The notes under the pieces: generated by a model
What the model saw: the letters and a program-made list of their open reading frames with translations, nothing else
Told to the model about the DNA's origin: nothing
The model's database searches: none
Shown: in pieces, positions 40,853 to 48,727 of the stretch
How the letters are laid out: each line of letters opens with the position of its first letter
Position numbering within the stretch: position 1 is the stretch's first letter
Position numbers and translations under genes: made by a program
DNA from: JAJZOM01 sp046703545
GTDB lineage: Archaea; Thermoplasmatota; Thermoplasmata; Thermoplasmatales; Thermoplasmataceae
Assembly (NCBI GenBank): GCA_046703545.1
Contig: JBJKSX010000059.1
Coordinates: forward strand, 9,823 to 73,822
DNA: 64,000 bases
Reading direction: 5' to 3'

Positions 40853-40903
40853 AAAAAATTGTGAAAAAGGGCGATAGCCTGAATCAAACAATGAAATTCA
40901 GGC
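40853..40903 (-). terminator. hairpin and U-runs after mqnD-like gene
   Basis: GCCTGAA and TTCAGGC (40877-40883 with 40897-40903) form a perfect 7-bp stem starting 3 nt after the stop codon on the minus strand. It is followed by T5 and T6 runs (40868-40853 region). A good intrinsic-terminator candidate. Confidence 0.6.
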
Positions 40904-40905
40904 GT

Positions 40906-41721
40906 TTATATAATCTCAGGTGTAAAGGGCTTGAGCAGGTTCATTTTGAAGGCCCTGTCGTAATAAAGGTCCAGTGCCTTTCTTCCCGCCTCGCCGAAGT
41001 CAATGGAGAGTGGGTTCACATACATCCTGATGAACTTCCTCTCCAGTTCCATGTCCTGGTACCTTGCGTATTTCAGCGAATATTTCACTGCATCATCCTC
41101 GTTTTCCATTGAGTACTTTATTGAGTTTTCAAAATCAGCCTTGTACTTCATTGCATTTTCCCTGCCAACTGATTTCTTGATTGCATTGAACCCCAATGGA
41201 ATTGGCAGGTCCCCTGCATATTTCTTCCATTCATCGTAGAGATCGAGGACCTTGACCAGGCCCCTGTTCTGGAAAGTGAGCTGCTCATCATGTATCAGGA
41301 TGCCTGCGTCTACCTCGCCCGAAAGAACTGCTTCAGGTATCTTGTCGAACCTGACTTCCCTGTATTCCTTTGCCTCTGGGGCAAACATTCTGTAAAGCAG
41401 GTAAGCAGAGGTGAATTTCCCTGGCACTGCCACCACAGCGTCCTTGAGGTCGACATTCTTTTTGGCCACCACTGCGGGGCCATAGCTTATTCCAAAACTC
41501 GCTCCGGAGGTTGTGAGGAAATACTTGTCGTGGACATTGGCATATCCGTTGGCAGATATTGCTGTGACATCGTATAACTCCTGGGGAGCCTCCTTGTTGA
41601 GCGTTTCAATGTCCTTGACGACCTGGTCGTACTCAAAAGCACATGGAATCTTCTTCTCGAACATTCCGTAAAACATGAACGAATCATCTGGATCAGGTGT
41701 ATGGGCAATTACGAGTTTCAT
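40906..41721 (-). CDS. mqnD: 1,4-dihydroxy-6-naphthoate synthase (MqnD-like)
   Basis: 271 aa. The N-terminus IAHTPDPDDSFMFYGMFEKK and following DIETLNKEA, DVTAISANGYA, GASFGISYGPAVVAKK and GILIHDEQLTF match the MqnA/MqnD fold (periplasmic-binding-protein-like) of the futalosine route to menaquinone; the IHDEQLT motif is characteristic of MqnD. It converts cyclic dehypoxanthine futalosine to 1,4-dihydroxy-6-naphthoate. No other mqn gene is in the window. ATG 41721 (MKLVIAHTP) starts at the first conserved strand. Confidence 0.85.
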   Translation of the reverse strand: MKLVIAHTPDPDDSFMFYGMFEKKIPCAFEYDQVVKDIETLNKEAPQELYDVTAISANGYANVHDKYFLTTSGASFGISYGPAVVAKKNVDLKDAVVAVPGKFTSAYLLYRMFAPEAKEYREVRFDKIPEAVLSGEVDAGILIHDEQLTFQNRGLVKVLDLYDEWKKYAGDLPIPLGFNAIKKSVGRENAMKYKADFENSIKYSMENEDDAVKYSLKYARYQDMELERKFIRMYVNPLSIDFGEAGRKALDLYYDRAFKMNLLKPFTPEII

Positions 41722-41827
41722 ACAGGGAAATCGCTTCATTGATGATTTTCTTTTCCATTACATATTCAAAACATCATTACATAGATTCCTTGTGCGGGAA
41801 GGCCACTTTTATTATTCCTCATACTCC

Positions 41828-41873
41828 AAATAACCTATATTTCCATTGTCAACACATAAAATATAGGCTATTT
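41828..41873. repeat. 15-nt inverted repeat in the mqnD-carbamate kinase intergenic region
   Basis: AAATAACCTATATTT (41828-41842) and AAATATAGGCTATTT (41859-41873) are inverted copies matching at 14 of 15 positions with a 16-nt spacer, centre-to-centre 31 nt (about three helical turns). Located about 107 nt upstream of mqnD and 47 nt upstream of the carbamate kinase ATG. Fits a dimeric regulator site or an A/T-rich stem-loop. Confidence 0.6.
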
Positions 41874-41919
41874 CATTAAATAGTGTGTTGGAATCCTTTA
41901 GTTCTCTTGGGTGATCTCA

Positions 41920-42849
41920 ATGGAAAAGATTCTAATTGCCTTTGGAGGGAATGCGCTTCTCAGAAATGGTGATGCCGGAACTTTCGATTCGCAGCTTGCG
42001 AGAGCAAGGGAGGCCTTCGCAAAGATATCCCCTATTATTTCCGACAACAATGTGATAATAACACACGGAAATGGCCCACAGGTTGGCAATATTCTGCTCC
42101 AGAATGAGATAGCTTCCTCACAGGTTACGCCTTTGCCTTTGCATTCCTGCGGATCCATGTCGCAGGGGCTCATTGGGGAAATCCTCCTGACCGCCTATGA
42201 TTCGGTTAAGCACGAAAGCGGGATAATGAAGGAGGGGACTTCAATTATCACGAGAACAGTGGTTGACCCAGAGGATCCGGCATTCAAAAACCCCACAAAA
42301 CCCATAGGCCCGTACTATGACCAGGAAGTTTCATTAAAGCTCCAGAAAGAAAAAGGTTGGACCATGAGGCTTGAGGAGGGAAAGGGCTACAGGAGAGTTG
42401 TCCCTTCACCAAAACCAAAGGACATCCTGGAGAGAAATGTTGTCTTCAATGTGCTGAATGATGGCTTTCTGCCTATCTGCACGGGGGGCGGAGGATTTCC
42501 AGTTGTACAGACGCCTGACGGTTTCAGGGGAGTCGACGCAGTGATAGACAAGGATCTGGCATCATCCCTTCTGGCTGCAATACTTGAGGTTGACAAGTTC
42601 ATTATTCTCACGGACGTTGAAGGAGTCTACAGGAACTTTGGTACTGACAGGCAGGAACTCATAAACTCAGTCTCGGTGGGAGAAATGGAAATGGAATTTG
42701 CAGAGGACAGGTTTCCAAAGGGGAGCATGGGGCCCAAGGTGACGGCAGCGATGGAATTTGCCAGGAAAAGCGGAAAAAAAGCCATTATAGGCTCCCTTGA
42801 CCATGCCGGGAAAGTGATAAATGAAGAAAGTGGGACCCTGATTCACTGA
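41920..42849 (+). CDS. arcC: carbamate kinase-like amino acid kinase
   Basis: 309 aa amino-acid-kinase-fold enzyme interconverting carbamoyl phosphate + ADP and carbamate + ATP. Motifs LIAFGGNALL, THGNGPQVGNILLQNE, the carbamate-kinase-specific CGSMSQGLIGEIL and NGGG-like CTGGGGFPVV, then VIDKDLASSLLAAIL and FPKGSMGPKVTAAMEF. GGTGATC just before ATG 41920 is a close match to the archaeal anti-Shine-Dalgarno but with tight spacing. No arginine deiminase genes are nearby; it may run toward ATP from carbamoyl phosphate or supply carAB's product from carbamate. Confidence 0.92.
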   Translation: MEKILIAFGGNALLRNGDAGTFDSQLARAREAFAKISPIISDNNVIITHGNGPQVGNILLQNEIASSQVTPLPLHSCGSMSQGLIGEILLTAYDSVKHESGIMKEGTSIITRTVVDPEDPAFKNPTKPIGPYYDQEVSLKLQKEKGWTMRLEEGKGYRRVVPSPKPKDILERNVVFNVLNDGFLPICTGGGGFPVVQTPDGFRGVDAVIDKDLASSLLAAILEVDKFIILTDVEGVYRNFGTDRQELINSVSVGEMEMEFAEDRFPKGSMGPKVTAAMEFARKSGKKAIIGSLDHAGKVINEESGTLIH

Positions 42850-42859
42850 TCCAGGCCAC

Positions 42860-43504
42860 TTATTTCCTGAAGAAAAGGTTTGCTTCGCTGGCTATTCTAC
42901 CAGACTTGACAAAGTCATTGAGAACCTTTTCAAGATGGTTCTGTGAGATGTTCAGGCCGTAGTGCTCATGAAGCAGATTCCCGACCCCCTTGAGGTCAAG
43001 CTTGCTGTCAAGGCTCTTGGACAGAAGGTTATCCAGGTCCTCGTAGACGTTCCAGGGGAAGATGAACCATGTCCACTTTTCACCCGATACTTCCTGGCCG
43101 TAAAAGTCAGGTATGAAATCTGACCTTGTGATGTGAAGCATTGTTGCAGTCTTGAGTTCCAGCGGTTCCTGGCCCTTGACGAAGTCGTAGGCAAGCTGCA
43201 TGCTCTGCCCTGTGTCTGTTATGTCATCCACAACAAGCACCTTCTTGCCCTTCAGATTCAGTTTCCCTGGGTCATTCAGTACCGCCTTTCCATCCTTCGT
43301 GGCTGTCAAACCCCAGTGCTCCGTCTTTATGGAAAGCAGGTCCTTGATCCACAACGAGTCCGAAAGAATCCTTGCAGGAACCAGGCCTCCGCGCGACAGG
43401 CCAATTATTACGTCAGGCGTGAAATTGTCTACAACTTTTTCCCTAATCAGGCTGCACCAGTTTTCAATGTCATCCCAAGAGACTATCTGTGCTCTGAAAT
43501 CCAT
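42860..43504 (-). CDS. phosphoribosyltransferase (xanthine/guanine type)
   Basis: 214 aa type I PRTase. PRPP loop KVLVVDDITDTGQSM is intact; the N-terminal part has VIIGLSRGGLVPARILSD (pyrophosphate loop) and the family-typical KWTWFIFPWNVYED, all seen in the archaeal xanthine/guanine PRT group (COG2236). The last 70 residues (LDLKGVGNLLHEHYGLNISQNHLEKVLND...) form an extra helical domain that looks winged-helix-like. Salvages purine bases. A TTTAAATTG box lies about 30 nt upstream of ATG 43504. Confidence 0.88.
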   Translation of the reverse strand: MDFRAQIVSWDDIENWCSLIREKVVDNFTPDVIIGLSRGGLVPARILSDSLWIKDLLSIKTEHWGLTATKDGKAVLNDPGKLNLKGKKVLVVDDITDTGQSMQLAYDFVKGQEPLELKTATMLHITRSDFIPDFYGQEVSGEKWTWFIFPWNVYEDLDNLLSKSLDSKLDLKGVGNLLHEHYGLNISQNHLEKVLNDFVKSGRIASEANLFFRK

Positions 43505-43649
43505 GGACTACCAAACCTCTATTGTGTATTCAATTTAAACGTATGTCCTATTCTGCGAGGCTTCATCCAACTGTATCCTGCCTCCGCAGATCCGGGATAT
43601 ATACAAAGGGGTAGGAATAGTTTAATAGGACTCATATAATTTGTTTTGT

Positions 43650-44468
43650 ATGAGCACACTGGATATTTTTCTGATAATAGTTGTCCTCATAATACTCTTC
43701 ATATTCCTGTCGGGGCTGCATATCCTGAAGGAGTGGGAGAGGGGGGCAGTGTTTACCCTGGGAAGATTTTCACAGATCAAGGGACCGGGTGTAATCTATG
43801 TATGGCCTATAGTGAGCAAGGTTTCCACCATCCTGTCAACAAGGATACAGGTGGTTTCCTTCAAGACTGAGAGCACATTCACAAAAGACAATGTCCCGAT
43901 CAATGTGGACGCTGTGATGTATTTCCAGATCATTGACACGCAGAAAGCTGTCCTCAATGTTGAGAACTACGCAGCGGCAACCAACTTCTCCGCGCAGACC
44001 ACACTCAGGGAGGTTCTCGGCAAGAGTTCCTTTGATGAAGTCCTGTCTGAAAGGGAGAAGATCGGTGAAGCCGCGAGAGAGATCATTGACGAGAAGACAG
44101 AGAACTGGGGAGTCAAGGTCTCCTCCGTGGAGATCAGGGATGTCATAGTTCCAAATAACCTCCAGGAGGCCATGTCAAGGCAGGCTTCGGCAGAGAGGGA
44201 GAGGAGATCAAGGGTCACCCTTGCCCTGGCTGAAGTTGAAGCCGCACAGAAGATGGTCGAGGCAGCAAACCAGTACACCCACAACCCGACTGCATTCCAG
44301 CTCAGATGGATGAACATCCTTTACGAGATAGGTCTTGAAGGCAAGGGCACACTGATGATGATACCCGCCAACACTCCTGCAGTTGGGGTTTCTGATCCAA
44401 TAGCTGCCATAGGGCTGGACGAAATAACGAAAAGGGCAAAAAAAGCTACGGGGAATGCAGACCAGTAA
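43650..44468 (+). CDS. SPFH domain stomatin-like protein (slipin)
   Basis: 272 aa. An N-terminal membrane hairpin (residues 3-24, LDIFLIIVVLIILFIFLSGLHIL) is followed by the SPFH domain: EWERGAVFTLGRFSQIKGPG, STRIQVVSFKTES, NVPINVDAVMYFQIID and a helical YAAATNFSAQTTLREVLGKSSFDEVLSEREKI region, then a coiled coil rich in Ala/Glu. Family members scaffold membrane microdomains and often pair with an NfeD protease gene, which is absent here. The 3' end overlaps the convergent ksgA gene by 23 nt; its stop sits in a 6-bp hairpin. Confidence 0.92.
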   Translation: MSTLDIFLIIVVLIILFIFLSGLHILKEWERGAVFTLGRFSQIKGPGVIYVWPIVSKVSTILSTRIQVVSFKTESTFTKDNVPINVDAVMYFQIIDTQKAVLNVENYAAATNFSAQTTLREVLGKSSFDEVLSEREKIGEAAREIIDEKTENWGVKVSSVEIRDVIVPNNLQEAMSRQASAERERRSRVTLALAEVEAAQKMVEAANQYTHNPTAFQLRWMNILYEIGLEGKGTLMMIPANTPAVGVSDPIAAIGLDEITKRAKKATGNADQ

Positions 44469-45204
44469 GATAACTGGTTGCCATCTCCAAAAGCTCCTCT
44501 GGAGACAATTCTCCAACCCTTTTTTCTCCATATTTTGAATCTATTCCCTTAAGAACTGTTGAAATTTTCTTTCTTCTTGAAGAGAAGAGCCTCTTGAAAA
44601 TATTATCAGCGGCTGCGATCTGCATCTCTTCATATTCTTTTCTCGGTATGATTTCCACAACAGCAGAGTCCACCTCCGGAACTGGGAGAAATGAGTTCCG
44701 GGACACATTGGCAATTATCCTTACCCTGTACCTGAGTTGTGCATTGACGCTCAACCTGGAATAATCCTTTGTGTCCGGGCGCGCAACCAGCCTCTGGCAG
44801 AATTCCTTCTGGAACATTAGGACAGCCTTACTGAATGTGTAACTGCTAAGCCTGAATATTATCTCGGAAGAGATCTGGTATGGGACATTTCCCACGATAC
44901 CATCGAAAGATGAGGGTTGGGCCTCCAGAAAATCTCCTTTGATTACACTGAGCCGCCCCTCTTCAATACGGTCGGAAAATTTAGTGGAAAGCTCCTCGGC
45001 AAACCTGTGGTCAGCTTCAATCGCGATCACGTTGAAGCCTGCCTTCAGAAGAAGGCCCGTTATCACCCCGGTTCCCGGTCCAATCTCCAGAACGGAAGAG
45101 CCCTCGGGGAGTCCCAGCGATGATACTTCAAAAGCTGCAACTTTCAGGTTCTTGAGGAGCACCTGGCCGTACTTTCTGGTATAAAGTCCACGGGGTCCTG
45201 GCAT
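44446..45204 (-). CDS. ksgA: rRNA adenine dimethyltransferase KsgA/Dim1
   Basis: 252 aa SAM-dependent enzyme that dimethylates two adenines near the 3' end of 16S rRNA. Motifs: SSVLEIGPGTGVITGLLL (SAM), VIAIEADHRF, GNVPYQISSEII (the N-x-P-Y active site), and a C-terminal VPEVDSAVVEIIPR. The start ATG overlaps the DUF655 stop (TAATG). It is the last gene of the minus-strand superoperon; seven Ts (44444-44438) follow the stop. Confidence 0.95.
   Translation of the reverse strand: MPGPRGLYTRKYGQVLLKNLKVAAFEVSSLGLPEGSSVLEIGPGTGVITGLLLKAGFNVIAIEADHRFAEELSTKFSDRIEEGRLSVIKGDFLEAQPSSFDGIVGNVPYQISSEIIFRLSSYTFSKAVLMFQKEFCQRLVARPDTKDYSRLSVNAQLRYRVRIIANVSRNSFLPVPEVDSAVVEIIPRKEYEEMQIAAADNIFKRLFSSRRKKISTVLKGIDSKYGEKRVGELSPEELLEMATSYLTGLHSP
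44461..44478 (+). terminator. hairpin containing the SPFH stop codon
   Basis: ACCAGT-AAGATA-ACTGGT, a perfect 6-bp stem; the stop TAA (44466-44468) spans the stem-loop junction. It lies within the 3' coding end of the antisense ksgA gene. No U-run follows on the plus strand. Confidence 0.45.
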
Positions 45205-45752
45205 TATCTCGCCACGAAGAGTTTGTGCTTCTCGTAGCGCTCCTGGAGTTCTATTGTGATTCTTCCGGCAATCATCTTCTGCGGATTGTGAACCGTCTTT
45301 ACCCTTTCTGTGAGGTCATGAAAGCTCTCGAAAGGCTTCTTCTTCCTCTCATCAAGAATGTTCCACATGGTCTTGTTTCCAAGCCCGGGAAGGAGTTCCA
45401 ATGAGTGCATCCTCGTTGATATTGATTCTGCTTCGTTGAAGAACTTGATAAAATCGTTCTCTCTGCTGCCAATGATGGTCTCAAGGGTGAATGGAAGTTC
45501 AGTTGTGGCTGCATTTGTGAGATCTGAATAGGAAATTCTCCTCTTTACGGACATTACCTTGTCGCGCCTATCCTGCTCCTTTCCGATGTAAATCCTGTCT
45601 CCTATGGCCATAACAGCATTGGCTTTTGGAATTATTTCCAGAAGCTTGAACTCTGTTTCGCCCACAGCGAGCGCTATAGCAGTCTTGTGATAACTCTTAT
45701 CGTCCGCCCTGCCCTGCGGCAGGTAATCTAGAACATATGCATACTCTTCCAA
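45204..45752 (-). CDS. DUF655 RNA-binding protein
   Basis: 182 aa archaeal family of unknown function usually found next to ksgA. An N-terminal beta-barrel-like domain (YAYVLDYLPQG...VGETEFKLLEIIPK, MAIGDRIYIGKEQDRRDKV) is followed by a helix-hairpin-helix (LELLPGLGNKTMWNILDERKKKPFESFHDL), consistent with nucleic-acid binding and possibly ribosome biogenesis. Its gene order rpoF-DUF655-ksgA is conserved in archaea. Confidence 0.9.
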   Translation of the reverse strand: MEEYAYVLDYLPQGRADDKSYHKTAIALAVGETEFKLLEIIPKANAVMAIGDRIYIGKEQDRRDKVMSVKRRISYSDLTNAATTELPFTLETIIGSRENDFIKFFNEAESISTRMHSLELLPGLGNKTMWNILDERKKKPFESFHDLTERVKTVHNPQKMIAGRITIELQERYEKHKLFVAR

Positions 45753-45771
45753 GAATCAAAGCCTCCCCGCC

Positions 45772-46077
45772 TTACTCGCCGAGAAAATAATCGACGAGGC
45801 TATTTAAATCTTCCTCGGAAAGTAAAATACTGTAACTGGACAGTATGCTTGTCACTTCCTCACGGCTCTTGGGAAACAGGTCAACGAGCTTCACCGCGAC
45901 CTTTTCTGGAAACTTGAATTTCTTGACCAGTTCAGAAGAGAGCTTCTTGGCATCTTTTCCCTTCATCTTCAGGAATGCTTCTGTGTATCCAAGATTTTCG
46001 GCTTCCGTTTCGTCATGTTCCGTCTTCTTGGAAAGTATGTCGAAAGCTTCTGGTATGGTTATAAATTTGCTTTTCAT
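45772..46077 (-). CDS. rpoF: DNA-directed RNA polymerase subunit F (Rpb4)
   Basis: 101 aa, the Rpb4 homologue that forms the polymerase stalk with RpoE. It shows the family layout: an N-terminal segment ITIPEAFDILSKKT, a helical TEAFLKMKGKDAKKLSSELVKKF and the HRDC-like C-terminal domain EKVAVKLVDLFPKSREEVTSIL...LNSLVDYFLG. Starts on the last base of the L21e stop codon region and is part of the L21e-rpoF-DUF655-ksgA block. Confidence 0.93.
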   Translation of the reverse strand: MKSKFITIPEAFDILSKKTEHDETEAENLGYTEAFLKMKGKDAKKLSSELVKKFKFPEKVAVKLVDLFPKSREEVTSILSSYSILLSEEDLNSLVDYFLGE

Positions 46078-46376
46078 TATCTACCTTCTATCTTCTTCAG
46101 GTGAACCGGGCCTGCAAGAACCTCTTTCTTGACGCTGCCCACCTTGACTGTTAGGAGGTAGCATTCTCCCTGCTTGCCTGATATTCTCCCTGTAAGGCCC
46201 TGAAAACCGTGATGGGGCATACCTGCATGGACAGATGGTTCAATGTTGACAGCTGCGAGATCTCCGACTTCGAAGGTCTTAAAGAATCTAGTAACCGGTG
46301 GAAGTCCCTTGTCCTTGACACGTTTTGTCATTTTCATTCTAGAGCCCGCTCTTGGGCCGTGTGACATCTTAACCAT
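46077..46376 (-). CDS. rpl21e: 50S ribosomal protein L21e
   Basis: 99 aa. Typical L21e start SHGPRAGSRMKMTKRVKDKGLPPVTRFF and the SH3-like core DLAAVNIEPSVHAGMPHHGFQGLTGRISGKQGECYLLTV. ATG 46376 directly follows the pus10 stop, with GGTGA overlapping that stop as Shine-Dalgarno; an ATG three codons in is the alternative. Confidence 0.95.
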   Translation of the reverse strand: MVKMSHGPRAGSRMKMTKRVKDKGLPPVTRFFKTFEVGDLAAVNIEPSVHAGMPHHGFQGLTGRISGKQGECYLLTVKVGSVKKEVLAGPVHLKKIEGR

Positions 46377-47555
46377 TTATTCACCATTCCTGTGGATCCA
46401 GATGACATCCAGAGACTCAACGGACAGTTGTTCACCGTACTGTTCAGATAAACTGGGAGTGGTTCTCCCCTGGTCTCCATGAATCAGTTCCTTTATGTAA
46501 GTGCCCGACTGGGCCCGAACATTTATCACTGCCTGGCTGCCTGATACCTCTTCGATTACCATGGAGTTTATCTTCTTGTCTCTAACGAGATCAGATCTTC
46601 TGGTAGATACCCTTAATGGTGTCCTTTGATAAATATGTTTTCCAGTTAGTTTTTCGCAGGAGTCCCTGAGCCTTTCCCTGTCAATCCCGCTCTCGCTTTT
46701 CACTGTGACCCTGTAACTCTTGTCGGGAGTGTTTGCCTTCAGTTCCGCAACCTCGGACTTGTGTGCAAACCTGAGGCCATCAACTTCAACGCCCATTCCG
46801 GATGTGTTTATTGAATTCCCCAAAGCCTCAAGGTCGATGGACCTGACCTTCGGCTCCATGGATTCCACAATAAACTCCCTTCCATTTCCCAGCATCCTGA
46901 CATCAACATCCTCCCTTCCTGCACCATGAAGGAAATAGTTCCGTCCCCTGGTCATGGGTTTGAGCTTGTCGCCAATTACGGTTTCAATTGATTCCTCCAC
47001 CCCCTTCTTGTGTATCCACCTTGTCTGGGGGATGTCTCGCCTGAGCTTCCTGTATTTTCCGTAAATGTAGAGGTTCTTTGATTTTACCGTGAAAGAATCG
47101 TAGTTGAGGTCAACCACCACTGTAATGTCGGGCTCCTTGAACTCCGCCTGTTTTCCTGTGGAATCTGACACTATCTTGCCAAGTTCCCTGTTGAATTCCC
47201 TCTTCGCAGGCTCACCTTCCTCACCGAAGGATGCCTGGAGCCTCTCTTCGAGGGCTGTGGACTCATCAGGAAATTTTGACCCTATGAGAAATGTGGAGAA
47301 CTCTATGCCCACGACCTGATTCTGGAATTCCTGTGCGTAATCGTCCAGCTTCAGGAAAACACCGTTGCAGATGCGGCATTCGTTCTCCTCCACAAGTTTG
47401 AATCCTGAATTTGAAAAAGTCTGCTCGTGTTCGTGAAAAAAGGTTTCACCCCTCTCAGCATTTGATATCCCGGTTCCAAGCTTGGCAAATGAACGGCCAA
47501 AACACCGTTTGCAGATGCCCGGAATATCAGAATTCTGCGGGGATTCTGTTGGCAT
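46377..47555 (-). CDS. pus10: tRNA pseudouridine synthase Pus10
   Basis: 392 aa. Makes pseudouridine 54 (and 55) in archaeal tRNA. The N-terminal THUMP-containing domain has two CxxC zinc knuckles (CKRC and CRIC); the catalytic domain shows GREDVDVRMLGNGR with the catalytic Asp, and the C-terminal INVRAQSGTYIKELIHGDQGRTTPSL with KxxxHGDxGRTxP. ATG 47555 overlaps the rpoP stop (TAATG); the longer upstream frame would cover rpoP and is rejected. Confidence 0.94.
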   Translation of the reverse strand: MPTESPQNSDIPGICKRCFGRSFAKLGTGISNAERGETFFHEHEQTFSNSGFKLVEENECRICNGVFLKLDDYAQEFQNQVVGIEFSTFLIGSKFPDESTALEERLQASFGEEGEPAKREFNRELGKIVSDSTGKQAEFKEPDITVVVDLNYDSFTVKSKNLYIYGKYRKLRRDIPQTRWIHKKGVEESIETVIGDKLKPMTRGRNYFLHGAGREDVDVRMLGNGREFIVESMEPKVRSIDLEALGNSINTSGMGVEVDGLRFAHKSEVAELKANTPDKSYRVTVKSESGIDRERLRDSCEKLTGKHIYQRTPLRVSTRRSDLVRDKKINSMVIEEVSGSQAVINVRAQSGTYIKELIHGDQGRTTPSLSEQYGEQLSVESLDVIWIHRNGE

Positions 47556-47686
47556 TATCTCGCTACTATCTGCTTCTCTATGCTGGGTCTTTCCTTGATG
47601 AATACCCTTGAACCGCACTCACACTCAATTTCTGCAGTTCCGAATGACTTCTCAAGGGGTCTTCCGCATCTGATGCACTTATACAT
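47555..47686 (-). CDS. rpoP: DNA-directed RNA polymerase subunit P (Rpb12)
   Basis: 43 aa, too short for most automatic calls. The sequence begins MYKCIRCGRPLE and contains CECGSRV, giving the C-x2-C...C-x-C zinc ribbon of RpoP (C4, C7, C22, C24) followed by the family-typical FIKERPSIEKQIVAR tail. It overlaps L37Ae by 8 nt upstream and pus10 by 1 nt downstream, exactly as in other archaeal exosome-linked operons. Confidence 0.93.
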   Translation of the reverse strand: MYKCIRCGRPLEKSFGTAEIECECGSRVFIKERPSIEKQIVAR

Positions 47687-47939
47687 TCTTTGCTTCCTCA
47701 GTAGCCAGTACCACACGCGCCCTTTCCGGTGCATATGATCCGCCAGCGAACTTATAATCGCAGTGCCTGCACTGCCAAATTCCAGCAGAAACTCTCCTTA
47801 CCTTCTTCTTTTTGCAGGAGGGACAGTTATAGTAGGCGATCTTCTGCTTGTTTATCTCATTCCACGCTTTTCTGACTGTGACTCCATATCGGGGCCCGAA
47901 ACGGCCTGCTGCACCGACTTTAACTGTTCTCTTGGACAT
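47679..47939 (-). CDS. rpl37ae: 50S ribosomal protein L37Ae
   Basis: 86 aa with the zinc ribbon C-x2-C...C-x2-C (YNCPSCKKKKVRRVSAGIWQCRHCDYKFAGG) and the canonical start KRTVKVGAAGRFGPRYGVTVRKAW. ATG 47939 is used; the GTG three codons earlier overlaps the Shine-Dalgarno-like AAGTGAT. Lies between rrp42 and rpoP, the standard archaeal order. Confidence 0.95.
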   Translation of the reverse strand: MSKRTVKVGAAGRFGPRYGVTVRKAWNEINKQKIAYYNCPSCKKKKVRRVSAGIWQCRHCDYKFAGGSYAPERARVVLATEEAKNV

Positions 47940-47944
47940 CTTTA

Positions 47945-48727
47945 TCACTTAAGATATTTCTTGCGAATTTGTTTTCCTGTATCGCTTGATATCTTTATAG
48001 CTTTTCTTATCTCGTCGAGATCAAATGAGCCTGAATCGCCCTTCTGCATGGCCCTTATGTGACCGTCCTCGCTGATTGAAACAGTTATCCTTGCGGATGC
48101 AAGCTGTTCTTCCTCAACGGTTGGGTCAACCACGAGGTATTCGCCAATCTTGGACATGGTCACTGCTATTGGGGTTGTTGTTATTGGCAGCTGGAAATCC
48201 TTTCCACCCTCCTTGGAGGCCGGCACAATAGCTGTTTTAAGCGCAGACAGAACGCCAAGCGTGCATGCATCTATCAGGTTGCCGTCGTAATCAATGACAT
48301 CAATGTCGATGAAGACGATCCAGACCTTCTTGCCTGCTTCGATCACAAGCTTCTGGAGGTCGATCATCTTGCTTTCCCTTATTCCCCTGTCCACGACCCT
48401 TGCGATCTCAACCGCGTTCTCGTTGGGCGGGCCTGACTCAAATGTGGGGAATGCCATTGGAAGAAGTTCCACGTTGGTTGTGAGCACACCCTGGTTTGGA
48501 GTGTCCGGGAATGGTTCTCCTGACTCTATCTTAACGCCTGCGACGATCTTGGTTTTCCCAAGTTTGACAAGTGCGGAACCTGCCGCCCTGGGCACGTAAT
48601 TTGTCTGTATATCGAGCTCCCTGTAATCGGTGAAGCCCCTGCCATCGGCCCTCTGTCCTTCCTTGAGTTTTGAAAGTATGTAATCCCTCTTTATCTCGGA
48701 GAGGATTCCTGCCTCATCTCTCGGCAT
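47945..48727 (-). CDS. rrp42: exosome complex subunit Rrp42
   Basis: 260 aa RNase PH-fold subunit, the catalytically inactive partner that forms the hexameric ring with Rrp41 and contributes to RNA binding. Family features: REGQRADGRGFTDYRELDIQ-like start (KEGQRADGRG), SALVKLGKTKIVAGVKIESGEPFPDTPNQG, FESGPPNENAVEIARVVDRGIRESKMID and VDPTVEEEQLASARITVSIS. Overlaps rrp41 by one base (TAATG). Confidence 0.95.
   Translation of the reverse strand: MPRDEAGILSEIKRDYILSKLKEGQRADGRGFTDYRELDIQTNYVPRAAGSALVKLGKTKIVAGVKIESGEPFPDTPNQGVLTTNVELLPMAFPTFESGPPNENAVEIARVVDRGIRESKMIDLQKLVIEAGKKVWIVFIDIDVIDYDGNLIDACTLGVLSALKTAIVPASKEGGKDFQLPITTTPIAVTMSKIGEYLVVDPTVEEEQLASARITVSISEDGHIRAMQKGDSGSFDLDEIRKAIKISSDTGKQIRKKYLK

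Noticed and set aside
47556..47618. Longer N-terminus for Pus10
   Set aside because: The extra residues overlie rpoP in a different frame; the TAATG overlap gives a normal coupled start at 47555.
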